Below are positions 9,377 through 18,234 of a DNA stretch of 64,000 nucleotides, one piece after another. A program made the translations under genes and the position numbers. The stretch lies in IMG/VR virus record IMGVR_UViG_3300026078_000022, positions 38,002 through 102,001 of that record. One strand, written 5' to 3'. The notes beneath the pieces were generated by a model. That model was not told the origin of the DNA, did no database searches, and saw nothing but the letters and a program-made list of their open reading frames with translations. Every line of letters begins with the position of its first letter. The first letter of the stretch is position 1. The stretch comes from a virus.

Positions 9377-11743
9377 TTAAACTGTAGATACACATATAAA
9401 TTTAAGTGCTAAATCCTGAACTCCGGTATTATTAGTAGTACTTATTGCAAAGAAAAATTGTGTTGCATCAAAGGCTCCTACTTCTAAAGTACAATCAAAG
9501 TTTGCATTAAATTCAGCCCATGTACTATTTCCGTTATTACCTAATATTGCTATCGGTAAATAATTATCGTCTACTAATGCACTAGGAAAAGTATACACGT
9601 AGGCTGATAATCCATTTGTACTACTAGCTAATAATGTACAATGCGGATCTGTAGGTGGTGTATTCATATCCCCTATTTCAATGTACCCTGTCTTTAATAT
9701 CTTATTAAGATTAGGCACGAATACATTTTGTATAGGAAACGAACCCGTTACTACGGCAATATTACCGACCCCGGTATTAGTGAGATTATATTGGGTAGAA
9801 GGGCAAGTAACTGCACAAAAAGCATCTTTAACCGAACTATCGGAACTTATAGAGTTAATTACACCTAATGCTATTTGTTTGTTGCTAAATCCTACACAAT
9901 TAGTCCCATCATTACCATATGCCCTTGCATTACCGGTAAAGTTAGAAGAGGGGCTATCCTGAAATATAGCTTTCAATTTGTCACAGGTAACGGTAGTTAC
10001 AGTACTTATTCTGGCTGCTAGATTACAAATTGACGTAGCAACCCCTGAATTAAAATCACTTTGTTTTTGATCTATCCCATAATTATTTGTTACAATATTC
10101 CCATTATAATCGAATGAACAAAGTGACAGGGCATTACCTAATGCCACTTGTAGTGCAGTTATATTACATAGATAATCAATTATAGCCTGCAATACTTCTA
10201 CTAATGTTTTATTTGTTGACTGAAATTGGATGGTCAACGTTGGTGTACCTACTGTCATTGTAGATACATGATTAGTATTGTTAGTTGTACTAACACTTAA
10301 TGTACCAGAATTGTATGATACCGACCATGCACCTAGTGATAAGCTATTTAACCATGTTTGTATTCCAGATGGATCGTTGGCGAATAGAGGGGGTGCGGAA
10401 TATATTGTTCCGTTTATTACTATATTGGTAATAGTCGTTGATCCTGTCAATCCCGCCTGAGTGAAAAAATAATGTGCAGCAGTTAGATCAATTACACATT
10501 GACCCAACAATCCGGTTATGAGTGAACCAGATGATACAATAAGTTGGTTAAATTGATTTAATAATGTTGGATCATTTTCAATGGCAGTTAAAATATAACC
10601 AGCCATTATGGTATAATTGAAAGTAATTTTATACTTAACCGTATTTGTTACTGAAGTATCTATGGCTATTGAAAACGCTAAATCCCCTGTATCTCCTTTT
10701 ACAACCTGATATGTTTTTGATGTAATGGTATACGTCTTTGTGCTACCGGTCGTTACGGCTGAAGTTGTTACATCTCCACCCCCGACAATAACTATATCAT
10801 AAACACTAGGATTAATTGGTGTAATCTCATTTTGACCTATGGATGTAACACCACAATTACAGGTAAGCGCCTTTTTGATAAACTCAGATTCTATGGATGA
10901 ATCCTGACCATTTATCTCTTTTAACAATCCAGTTAATAAATATGGGGATATTTCAGCTAACTGATGTTTTGCATGTTGTCCAATTGCATTATCACAATTC
11001 TTTCTGGCCGTATCCTGAACTTGTGCAATGCAACATATCAAATCTGACATTTTATCGGCACATACTACATCAAAAGTACTATTGGTGAGATACGTAACAT
11101 CCAAAAATACAGCATCCCCTAAATCATAGGCTGCTACCGTACTACAATTAATACGATATTGTCCGGTATAAACTACATTATTACTAAAAGGTGTGCCGGT
11201 AAATGTTACAGCACTTATTGTTCCTGTTGGATAATAAAGTGTTCCTGATTTTGTTACCGATGAAGGCTGTGAATTATTATACGTAAGTAGTGTTAATTCC
11301 TTAACAGTTAAGTTATTATTTACGCAATCTACCGACAATTGAAACATTCCGGGAACATACCCGCTATCCTGAAAGTTTACAGGCTGACAAATTGTTTTAT
11401 ATAAAGGTACTGTTTGATAAATTGATCCATTTTGATCTTTAATTGCCGATATGATCTGGTAGGTTTGAAATAAGAATGCGAAATTAACAGAACTTAAATC
11501 AAGAGTAAATATCTGTGTAACTGATGGGACAATATAGTTTGAAGGCGTCGAAAAGTCAATCGGGGTCAAAATAACTCCGTCCCCATCCACTAAAGAAAAT
11601 GATATCCCTTGAACAGCAGTAATACCACTTCCCTGATAGGTTGTAGCTGATGTATCAAAAATTACTGCGCGATTAAAAATATCAAAGGTTACTTTAACGT
11701 TTAAAGTTCCAATGTTCCCCTGATTTATTATAAGTTGAGGCAT
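9377..11743 (-). CDS. Large Ser/Thr/Asn-rich virion protein, possibly tail hub or fibre
   Basis: A 788-residue protein very rich in Thr, Ser, Asn and beta-strand patterns, typical of fibres, hubs and decoration proteins. A central segment around residues 230-300 is helical and Cys-containing (CADKMSDLICCIAQVQDTARKNC, split by the helix), and similar Cys-rich helices recur later (YLCNITALQVALGNALSLC). This resembles repeated trimerising modules. It is the first minus-strand gene left of the GIY-YIG gene and lies 3 nt from the ring-like gene. Identity beyond virion protein is uncertain. Confidence 0.6.
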   Translation of the reverse strand: MPQLIINQGNIGTLNVKVTFDIFNRAVIFDTSATTYQGSGITAVQGISFSLVDGDGVILTPIDFSTPSNYIVPSVTQIFTLDLSSVNFAFLFQTYQIISAIKDQNGSIYQTVPLYKTICQPVNFQDSGYVPGMFQLSVDCVNNNLTVKELTLLTYNNSQPSSVTKSGTLYYPTGTISAVTFTGTPFSNNVVYTGQYRINCSTVAAYDLGDAVFLDVTYLTNSTFDVVCADKMSDLICCIAQVQDTARKNCDNAIGQHAKHQLAEISPYLLTGLLKEINGQDSSIESEFIKKALTCNCGVTSIGQNEITPINPSVYDIVIVGGGDVTTSAVTTGSTKTYTITSKTYQVVKGDTGDLAFSIAIDTSVTNTVKYKITFNYTIMAGYILTAIENDPTLLNQFNQLIVSSGSLITGLLGQCVIDLTAAHYFFTQAGLTGSTTITNIVINGTIYSAPPLFANDPSGIQTWLNSLSLGAWSVSYNSGTLSVSTTNNTNHVSTMTVGTPTLTIQFQSTNKTLVEVLQAIIDYLCNITALQVALGNALSLCSFDYNGNIVTNNYGIDQKQSDFNSGVATSICNLAARISTVTTVTCDKLKAIFQDSPSSNFTGNARAYGNDGTNCVGFSNKQIALGVINSISSDSSVKDAFCAVTCPSTQYNLTNTGVGNIAVVTGSFPIQNVFVPNLNKILKTGYIEIGDMNTPPTDPHCTLLASSTNGLSAYVYTFPSALVDDNYLPIAILGNNGNSTWAEFNANFDCTLEVGAFDATQFFFAISTTNNTGVQDLALKFICVSTV

Positions 11744-11944
11744 TATCTTCTGATTTAATTCTTTAAATCACTAACGTATTTGAAGGGATGATAAATTATA
11801 TGTGAAAATACCATTTTTTTAGGTTTTTACATTATTTTTGATTATAAATATACCGACCGCAAGCGGTTTATAATAAACTATTTATGGCCTGAATTTTTTA
11901 GGACGTCTTGCGGCGTTTTAAGAAAGGAAGGCCAATCTTATTTT

Positions 11945-12886
11945 ATGGCAATTTGTGGTGTTTATCTAATAATTAGTCCTATTGGAAGACGATACATTGG
12001 AAGTAGTATTGATATTGAGGCTAGATGGAAAAGATACAGGATAATGAATTGCAAAAGTCAAATTTTACTTTACAGATCGTTCAAAAAATATACACCAGAT
12101 AAACATAAATTTACAGTGTTATTAGAATGTCTTCCTGAAGAAAGGCTTATTTGGGAGCGCATTTTTGGTGATTTATACCGATCCCTTAATGATTTTGGAG
12201 GGTTAAATAATAGCCTTCCTAAAACAAACGATAAACCACAAATTTTTTCAAAGGCATTTAGGAATAAGGTAAGTAGTACGTTAAAAAAGATGTATAAAAA
12301 TAATCCAGACTTATTGAAACAAATGAGCGATAAGAAAAAAAAGTTTCTCAAAGACAATCCGGATTTTATTAAAAAAATAACAGAAAAGGGGAATATCACA
12401 AGACAAACTCCTGAATACAGGAAAAATAGGAGTGACATAGCAAAAAAATACGCTAATACACCAGAAAGAAGAAAATTTCAAAGCGAATTCATGAAAAATA
12501 GATTTAATAATCCAGAAGAAAGAAAAGCACAAAGTGAAAGAACCAAAAAATATGTAAGTAACCCAGAAGTTAGAAAGAGATTAAGTGAACAATCAAAAAA
12601 ACAATTTGAAAACATTGAAGTAAGGAAACAATTTTCTGATCGAACTAAAAAATATTTTATAGAAAATCCAGATGCAGCTAAAAGACATGGAGAATTAATG
12701 AAAAAAAGATTCAAAGAAAATCCAGACAAAGTAAACTGTGCTAAAAAAGTTATCAATACAGAAACTAGTGAAATATTTTATTCTATAAAAAAAGCTGCTG
12801 CTAGCATTGGGATAAGCAAATCTTCTTTAAGTATGAAATTAAACGGTATTACTAAAATAAATGATACTCCCTTTAAGTTTTTATAA
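11945..12886 (+). CDS. GIY-YIG homing endonuclease with NUMOD repeats
   Basis: The 313-residue product opens with a GIY-YIG nuclease domain: GVYLIISPIGRRYIGSS supplies the two signature triplets (GVY, YIG) about 10 residues apart, with an R-x-R basic motif and a Glu near residue 75. Residues 110-250 are at least five repeats of the NUMOD3 type (pattern NPE-xRKxxSExxKK). The C-terminus (IFYSIKKAAASIGISKSSLS) is a NUMOD1-like DNA-binding helix-turn-helix. It runs against the late operon and has its own terminator, so it is a self-contained mobile gene. Confidence 0.92.
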   Translation: MAICGVYLIISPIGRRYIGSSIDIEARWKRYRIMNCKSQILLYRSFKKYTPDKHKFTVLLECLPEERLIWERIFGDLYRSLNDFGGLNNSLPKTNDKPQIFSKAFRNKVSSTLKKMYKNNPDLLKQMSDKKKKFLKDNPDFIKKITEKGNITRQTPEYRKNRSDIAKKYANTPERRKFQSEFMKNRFNNPEERKAQSERTKKYVSNPEVRKRLSEQSKKQFENIEVRKQFSDRTKKYFIENPDAAKRHGELMKKRFKENPDKVNCAKKVINTETSEIFYSIKKAAASIGISKSSLSMKLNGITKINDTPFKFL

Positions 12887-12924
12887 AAAAAAGAGACTTG
12901 TTATATCTGGCAAGCCTCTTTTTT
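12885..12924. terminator. Bidirectional intrinsic terminator
   Basis: An inverted repeat (AGAG, one mismatch, CTTG pairing with CAAG, one mismatch, CTCT) is flanked by an A-run on the left and a T-run on the right, so it can stop both the plus-strand endonuclease transcript and minus-strand late transcription. The loop is about 10 nt. It lies just past the endonuclease stop. Confidence 0.85.
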
Positions 12925-12946
12925 ATGAAATATATGTACTAACCCA

Positions 12947-13528
12947 TTAGCTGCTGCAACTACCGCTCAAAATGACATCCCCACCTACCGGTGTTAAAGT
13001 GGTATAGAACGATTGAACGGTATAGTGCGATAACCCTGTAATATGGGATTTAAGAATCGCTCCACCAACAATATTAGTCAAATAATCCAATGCAATATTA
13101 CCATGCGCTGTTGTTGTGCCATCATCCAGACGTAAAATACAGAAGCTATTTAACGTAAGCGGATTGAATGATGGGATACCTGTTGTATAGAATCGTGTTA
13201 CGACTGTCGGAACAGAATCGCAGCAGGCATTACAAGCATCTACTAGGCCAGAAGCAGATGCAATATCAATCATAGCATCCTTTCCGTCCTGTTCGATCCA
13301 CCAACCTTGAAGAGTATTTGCATCAAGAACTTGCGGCGAAGTAGGATAGAATGTCGGTGTGTAGATAATGGTAGTTCCGTCACCCGGTGCTAATTCACGA
13401 AGTAACCAAACCCTGCGAGGGCTGAAGGCATTCAACCGATCACAATTGATCGTTATGGTTTGGTTTTCATCACCTACATACCGGTGGGCTGTACCGTCAT
13501 AAATGACATATGCGTTTACTGTTGACAT
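12947..13528 (-). CDS. Head fibre or capsid decoration protein
   Basis: A 193-residue beta-rich product with many Thr, Gly and hydrophobic residues and a Cys cluster in the middle (LVDACNACCDSVPTVV). It starts MSTVNAYVIYDGTAH and ends in a glycine-rich, Cys-terminated segment. It is two genes downstream of the major capsid gene, the position of head-fibre or auxiliary capsid genes in crAss-like phages. No motif fixes its role. Confidence 0.6.
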   Translation of the reverse strand: MSTVNAYVIYDGTAHRYVGDENQTITINCDRLNAFSPRRVWLLRELAPGDGTTIIYTPTFYPTSPQVLDANTLQGWWIEQDGKDAMIDIASASGLVDACNACCDSVPTVVTRFYTTGIPSFNPLTLNSFCILRLDDGTTTAHGNIALDYLTNIVGGAILKSHITGLSHYTVQSFYTTLTPVGGDVILSGSCSS

Positions 13529-13536
13529 TTAATAAG

Positions 13537-14508
13537 TTATTTTAATTTTTCGGCGATTTTTTCTATCTTTTGTATACCTTCAAATACTTCAGGTTCAAGG
13601 AAGTTTTCATACGCCCAGTTAATCATATCGCGTCCTTTTGCTGGAATATTTTCTAAGATGGGTTCTTTTTTGTTTTGACCTACTGCAATGAACCCATCTT
13701 TAGTTAAATCAATTGCATGATAGGATTCTAACTTTGAAAATACATCTGACACTTTCCGTTTGTAATCATGGACGCGAGAGGCAAACACATGAGGTTTTTG
13801 GTCAGCAAATAATTTCAGTGTGGTGAAAATTTCCTGAACATCATCCTTATTTACTTCTTTAGTTTCTATACCTTTTACAATATCGAATAGATTACGTATT
13901 GATTCCGGTTTTGAAGATGCTTTATTTACCAAAACAATGTTATCAAATTTACTGTCAATTTCTTTTGTTTCTTCCCGGTCTACTTCTTCCTGATGTATCT
14001 CTTTGAACATCCATCCTTCTGCTTCAGGGTTGTGATAGATAGAATGTTCGTTATGATGATGAACTTTTAGCATTTGTACTAATGAGCCTTGACTTTGTTC
14101 ATCAAATTCATTAGGCCCATGTGACAAAGTAATCAAAGCGGCATAAGCGCTGTCTTCCGGAATATCTACTTTTAAACGTAGATCCTGATAATCCCTGTCA
14201 ATCGTTTGGTATCCGGGAACATATCTGCATCTGATGGGAGTGGCAATATTTTTATGCGTCCCCCATTTAACAAATTCTATTTCTCCGGAATAATTTTCAT
14301 CTTCTACATTCACAATTCTATCGGGTCTTTTACTTTTTATCAGTCGTATACCCCATGCCTCAGTACCATTAGGAATACCATACGCACCTACTTGTATAGA
14401 TACTTCTTTAGGTTCTCCTTTTATGATGTCATTCCGACCGCTTACCAAATATCCTGATAAAGCGTTTGTTTCTCTTTTACGACCACAAAAAATATGATAT
14501 TTACCCAT
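13537..14508 (-). CDS. Capsid-associated protein next to MCP (crAss gp75-type position)
   Basis: A 323-residue product with a beta-rich N-terminal half (VSIQVGAYGIPNGTEAWGIR, then DLRLKVDIPEDSAYAALI) and a helical, Lys/Glu-rich C-terminal half. A His-rich patch (KVHHHNEHSIYHNPEAEGW) lies near residue 150. It follows the major capsid gene by 18 nt. In crAss-like genomes a conserved gene of similar size follows MCP. An auxiliary capsid or head-completion role is inferred. Confidence 0.62.
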   Translation of the reverse strand: MGKYHIFCGRKRETNALSGYLVSGRNDIIKGEPKEVSIQVGAYGIPNGTEAWGIRLIKSKRPDRIVNVEDENYSGEIEFVKWGTHKNIATPIRCRYVPGYQTIDRDYQDLRLKVDIPEDSAYAALITLSHGPNEFDEQSQGSLVQMLKVHHHNEHSIYHNPEAEGWMFKEIHQEEVDREETKEIDSKFDNIVLVNKASSKPESIRNLFDIVKGIETKEVNKDDVQEIFTTLKLFADQKPHVFASRVHDYKRKVSDVFSKLESYHAIDLTKDGFIAVGQNKKEPILENIPAKGRDMINWAYENFLEPEVFEGIQKIEKIAEKLK

Positions 14509-14526
14509 AAATCTTTTTAGAAATTA

Positions 14527-15990
14527 TTAATTAGTTTGAGCATTTGAGGAACCTCTCCACACCATACCTAAACGGGTTGGTGCATGTATTTCGATACCGA
14601 ACGTATCTTTAATACCGATACGCAGGTTCCTTTCCAAGCGCTCTCTGGCATCATCTACCCACACTCTCATGTCGCGTCCGGGTTCTGCGCCTTCGATATT
14701 CACAAAGTTTACGATTGGTACGCGATTACCCATTGTATCTGTAAAGGCTTTCAAAGGCATGAGCATTGCGAAATTGCTCAGGATATGCCCATAACGATAG
14801 CTATCAAACATATCTACCTGATAAGCCCGGAAGTTGTAGTTACTCCACATGAAATCCTTGAATTGGAAGTATGTAAAGTCTCTTGCACCTTCACCACCTT
14901 CACCAAATAATTTGTAACGGTAGTTTTGATTATAGTTGCGAACTAAAGATGCCATTGCTTCGCCCCAATCAATTCCAAAGTTGAAATCATGGCATAGCAT
15001 ATAATCATTCGACCCATTGATTTTGCGAAGATTTTTAATCATTGCGAAAAGAAGGCTCTTGAATGATCCGCTCATGAATGTATCATAAGCGAAATTGAAC
15101 ATGCCGTATTTCTCAATGGTTGGAATTACCCCGTTGAAACCTTCATTAGCTGTGATGTCTCTTTGATCGAACAGAGTTTTCATGTTTCTGTTAGCGATCA
15201 ATTTGGCTTCAGCTTTCTGGCTCATGGATGGGATATACCAGTAATCAATTGCCTTTCCGAATGGATCAAGACCTTTGATGATAAAGAAAGTTTTGTCGTA
15301 AACGAAATTATCAATTTCACTTTCATCTACGGCCAAACCATCTTCATATTTTTGAACCCATGATTTGTAAAGAATTGGAGGATTACCTACTTCACCGTGT
15401 GTCGCGATAGGATTGGTGTTATTGATATTGTAAGGTACCATTGGTGCCATTACAAGAACGTAGGTATTCCGTTGTGTCAGGTTGATTACTTCTCCGTTGA
15501 TTGGAGCAATTGTAATGCTAATATTACCGGCTGAATTTTCAGTGACATTGGTGATGTTTACCTTCTGCCGGTTATGTTTGAAGTAAGCCTGAAAACCTGC
15601 AATTGGCTTACTATAAAGGCCATTTAAACTTTGGGAGAATCTGTTTACTGTGGTGGTAACAGCACCGCCGCCAATTGGTAAGGGGCCAGTAAGACCGTTA
15701 ATGGAAAATGCCTGTGTTTCGAAAATGTCATATTCGGCCCAATAAAATGTATTAGCCTTTACCATTTTCTTGTCGGCTCCTAAGAGGCTTTGCACTTGGC
15801 TCCATAACCCCCAAAAACCCGAATCCTGATAAGGTAATACAATAGCGGCCTGACCACTAATGTTTCCCCTGATTTCTGGTTTATAAACCATTTGGGCAAG
15901 AGGGTCATACATTTGGGTAGCTGTCTGACCTTTGATGGCTGCATTTATCGCCATCGTACCACCTTCAGAAAAAAATTGATTAGCGTCCAA
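14527..15990 (-). CDS. Major capsid protein
   Basis: The 487-residue length matches crAss-like major capsid proteins. The protein has an acidic N-arm, a long central beta/alpha body and the C-terminal segment MRVWVDDARERLERNLRIGI typical of the last helix region of these HK97-fold proteins. The flanking genes are a scaffold-like gene upstream (22 nt away) and a capsid-associated gene downstream, as expected. The start ATG gives MDANQFFSEGG; a second Met at residue 13 (MAINAAIKGQ) would also be plausible. Confidence 0.85.
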   Translation of the reverse strand: MDANQFFSEGGTMAINAAIKGQTATQMYDPLAQMVYKPEIRGNISGQAAIVLPYQDSGFWGLWSQVQSLLGADKKMVKANTFYWAEYDIFETQAFSINGLTGPLPIGGGAVTTTVNRFSQSLNGLYSKPIAGFQAYFKHNRQKVNITNVTENSAGNISITIAPINGEVINLTQRNTYVLVMAPMVPYNINNTNPIATHGEVGNPPILYKSWVQKYEDGLAVDESEIDNFVYDKTFFIIKGLDPFGKAIDYWYIPSMSQKAEAKLIANRNMKTLFDQRDITANEGFNGVIPTIEKYGMFNFAYDTFMSGSFKSLLFAMIKNLRKINGSNDYMLCHDFNFGIDWGEAMASLVRNYNQNYRYKLFGEGGEGARDFTYFQFKDFMWSNYNFRAYQVDMFDSYRYGHILSNFAMLMPLKAFTDTMGNRVPIVNFVNIEGAEPGRDMRVWVDDARERLERNLRIGIKDTFGIEIHAPTRLGMVWRGSSNAQTN

Positions 15991-16012
15991 AGTTTGAAAT
16001 TTTTAATATTTT

Positions 16013-17008
16013 TTAATAGCCGTGTATTTTAGAGCGCACTTTAGCCTGACTTTCTGCAATCTCCTGATCGGCATTCTTAATGTTTTCTTGTGATTGTCCA
16101 CCACCTTTTATAATGGCGAATGGTTGGTTTGCACCAACATTGGAACCTTTTAAAACGCCCCTTCCATGTCCTGTTTCAAAACTTTTTGAAAGAGCAGTTT
16201 CAAAATATTTTTGTTTTAAAAATCCGTTTATTTTTTTTGCAAGTGCTGGCTTTATTTCATCCAATTTACCGTTACTATCTAGGTATGACCGGAATGTTTT
16301 TGGATTAATAAAGGTTTTGGCTAGTTCTTCCCGGTCTTCTTTTGATAATTCTACTTCTACAGATATTTCTTCATCGCCATCTTTGGTTTTAAAGAAAGAC
16401 AATTTATCGGGGGTATTTTCTTTTATGAGATCGTCAATAAATTTCTTGTAGGGAGCTACTTGTTTCTCGATAGCTCGATCTTCATCATATTGAGTTTTGG
16501 CACTCTTATAAGTAGATTCTAATGGATTTTTTATTTCGGCGGCTTCTTTCTGAAGTCTGGCTAAACCGCGTGCCCTTGTTTTTTCGTTTTCAGAATTAAG
16601 TTTATACTCAAATTCAAAGGCATCTTTTAGTTCGTCATCCGTTATTTCGGGGTTATCTTCTTTCTGCTCATTGGCAAATCTTTCAAACACTAAATCTCTT
16701 TCTGCTTTTTTACTGATAGTATCGAATCTTGAAAAATCATCATCCTTCATCAAGTCCTTTTCTACTGCATATTTCCGGAAGTTTACTTTTTCAAGTTCAG
16801 CTTCTTTTGCAACTTGTTCGGGTGTTTTTTCTGGTTCTTTTGAAACTATTGATTCTTTATAAGCCCTTAATTCGGCTAATTCCCTTTGAATATCTTCAGG
16901 GATTACAACTTCTGTAGATGTATTTTGAGTAGAAGATTCACCGCCTCCTGCGTTACTTCCGGTTTCTCCGGCATCACCATCATAAATAAAACGTGGGAAA
17001 AGAATCAT
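16013..17008 (-). CDS. Scaffold-like capsid assembly protein
   Basis: The 331-residue product is dominated by Glu, Lys and Asp and predicted long helices (EDIQRELAELRAYKE, ELSKEDREELAKTF), with a low-complexity Gly/Ser N-terminus and a basic Gly-rich C-terminus (GVLKGSNVGANQ...KVRSKIHGY). A charged, helical protein encoded directly upstream of the major capsid gene is the usual arrangement for a scaffolding protein with a basic capsid-binding tail. Confidence 0.75.
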   Translation of the reverse strand: MILFPRFIYDGDAGETGSNAGGGESSTQNTSTEVVIPEDIQRELAELRAYKESIVSKEPEKTPEQVAKEAELEKVNFRKYAVEKDLMKDDDFSRFDTISKKAERDLVFERFANEQKEDNPEITDDELKDAFEFEYKLNSENEKTRARGLARLQKEAAEIKNPLESTYKSAKTQYDEDRAIEKQVAPYKKFIDDLIKENTPDKLSFFKTKDGDEEISVEVELSKEDREELAKTFINPKTFRSYLDSNGKLDEIKPALAKKINGFLKQKYFETALSKSFETGHGRGVLKGSNVGANQPFAIIKGGGQSQENIKNADQEIAESQAKVRSKIHGY

Positions 17009-17084
17009 AAATCTTTGAAGTTCATGTAAAATAAAATCTATTTAATAATAATGCTTTATATTTACTGCGGTAAAAACCTGATTT

Positions 17085-17396
17085 ATGGCGAAAAAACCGA
17101 ACCCGGTTATCGAAGTTTATAAAGGTGTTAATATTAGGGCTATCAATGAAGTCCGGCTCTCTCTCAATCCCAGTTACTTTAAAAAAATAATAGACGAAGT
17201 TGATAAAACAGGTTTATCAATTCATAAAGTCATTGCTTATAGTGGTAAACCATGTGATAGATGCAAGAATACTGATGTTACCGTTTATGATAGTGACGGT
17301 AATCCAAAATATGTCAGACGGGGAATACTTCATATACCAGATTCTAACGGCGTGGATATAATAACTAAAGCAAAAAATAGATGCAACAAGCAGTGA
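17085..17396 (+). CDS. Unknown small protein, plus-strand insertion in late operon
   Basis: A 103-residue product with a CDRCKNTDVTV motif near residue 56 and a last Cys near the C-terminus, possibly a zinc knuckle. Sequence of the form VRRGILHIPDSNG is not one I can assign. It runs against the late operon between the scaffold and muralytic genes and overlaps the next plus-strand gene by 16 nt, so the two form a transcription unit. Confidence 0.65.
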   Translation: MAKKPNPVIEVYKGVNIRAINEVRLSLNPSYFKKIIDEVDKTGLSIHKVIAYSGKPCDRCKNTDVTVYDSDGNPKYVRRGILHIPDSNGVDIITKAKNRCNKQ

Positions 17397-18028
17397 AATT
17401 AGCTCAACGAATGAGCAAGCAACTTGATAAGAATTGGTTACCTGAACTAGAAGAAATTAACCTTCATAAACTATTCCATCCGGTTTACACATTCCCGCAC
17501 AACATAATTACTCTAAATACAATTGTAGCCTATATAATTCTAGCATACGACAGTGATTCGGGTTGGATAAATCTAAAACAAAATAGGCTTGACAATAAAT
17601 TAGATATTTTAAAATCTCTTGACGCTAACCCTGAAGAAGAAGTATATCAATCAATCTTAAATCTTGACACTACAGATATACAAGATGTTATCCACGAATA
17701 CCTTCAAATACAAATTGATTGGAAGTTTAAAACTATTATTGCTTGTTTCGATTATCACAGTAAGCATATTCGATCCGCGACTGAACCGATCCCCGCTTCA
17801 GTTACAGATGAACTTGAAAAAAGTAAAATAAACAAGGCGAAGGGAGAACTTCTAAAGGAAAGCATCCGACAAAGGACTGTAGGCGAAGAACTGTTATTAG
17901 AACTAAAAAAAGAACACGTTAAATTAGACCATGTAACTCAAAGTGAATTTAATTTCATTGCTACGGATGTTGAGCATGTTGATGTCATGAGCTGGCGACA
18001 CTGGATTCGTTCTTTAAAACAGAAGTAA
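17381..18028 (+). CDS. Unknown mostly helical protein, second gene of plus-strand pair
   Basis: A 215-residue product, mostly helical and highly charged at the C-terminus (KSKINKAKGELLKESIRQRT). No catalytic motif is visible. It overlaps the preceding gene and is followed at once by an intrinsic terminator, so the pair is an independent unit opposed to the late genes. Its 3' end lies opposite a degenerate HTH-like reading frame on the minus strand. Confidence 0.65.
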   Translation: MQQAVKLAQRMSKQLDKNWLPELEEINLHKLFHPVYTFPHNIITLNTIVAYIILAYDSDSGWINLKQNRLDNKLDILKSLDANPEEEVYQSILNLDTTDIQDVIHEYLQIQIDWKFKTIIACFDYHSKHIRSATEPIPASVTDELEKSKINKAKGELLKESIRQRTVGEELLLELKKEHVKLDHVTQSEFNFIATDVEHVDVMSWRHWIRSLKQK

Positions 18029-18212
18029 TATACTTGCGTATATCCCTTCTGTTTTTTAATTGCCAATAGGTCGTATCCTTGATATTATATTTTTCACATG
18101 CCTCTTTAGTTTTTAATCCGGAATTATAAATCTCTATCGCTAATTCGGTAGGCAAATACACTCTCTTATATTGCTTTCCTGTAACATGGTCAGAGGTAAT
18201 ATTTGTGGCTAT
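17985..18212 (-). pseudogene. HTH-like small reading frame without a standard start
   Basis: On the minus strand an open frame of 75 codons follows two stop codons just after the muralytic gene. It contains KRVYLPTELAIEIYNSGLKT and KEACEKYNIKDTTYWQLKNR, which read like a helix-turn-helix of Hin/transposase style. There is no ATG in frame; possible starts are ATA, GTG or TTG, and an ATG (18,187-18,189) exists only in a neighbouring frame. Its end overlaps the plus-strand gene by 44 nt. It is either a remnant, a gene with a non-standard start, or an intended frameshift. Confidence 0.4.
18018..18057 (+). terminator. Intrinsic terminator of the plus-strand pair
   Basis: AACAGAAG pairs with CTTCTGTT, with an inner ATAC/GTAT pairing, and a run of six T follows. 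The 5' arm overlaps the last codons of the 215-residue gene. Orientation fits termination of the plus-strand transcript. Confidence 0.75.
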
Positions 18213-18234
18213 TTATTATGCAATAATAAATAAT

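Noticed and set aside
12070-12756. Three minus-strand frames opposite the GIY-YIG gene
   Set aside because: They are antisense shadows with Phe/Leu/Ser-rich text caused by the Lys/Asn-rich coding strand.
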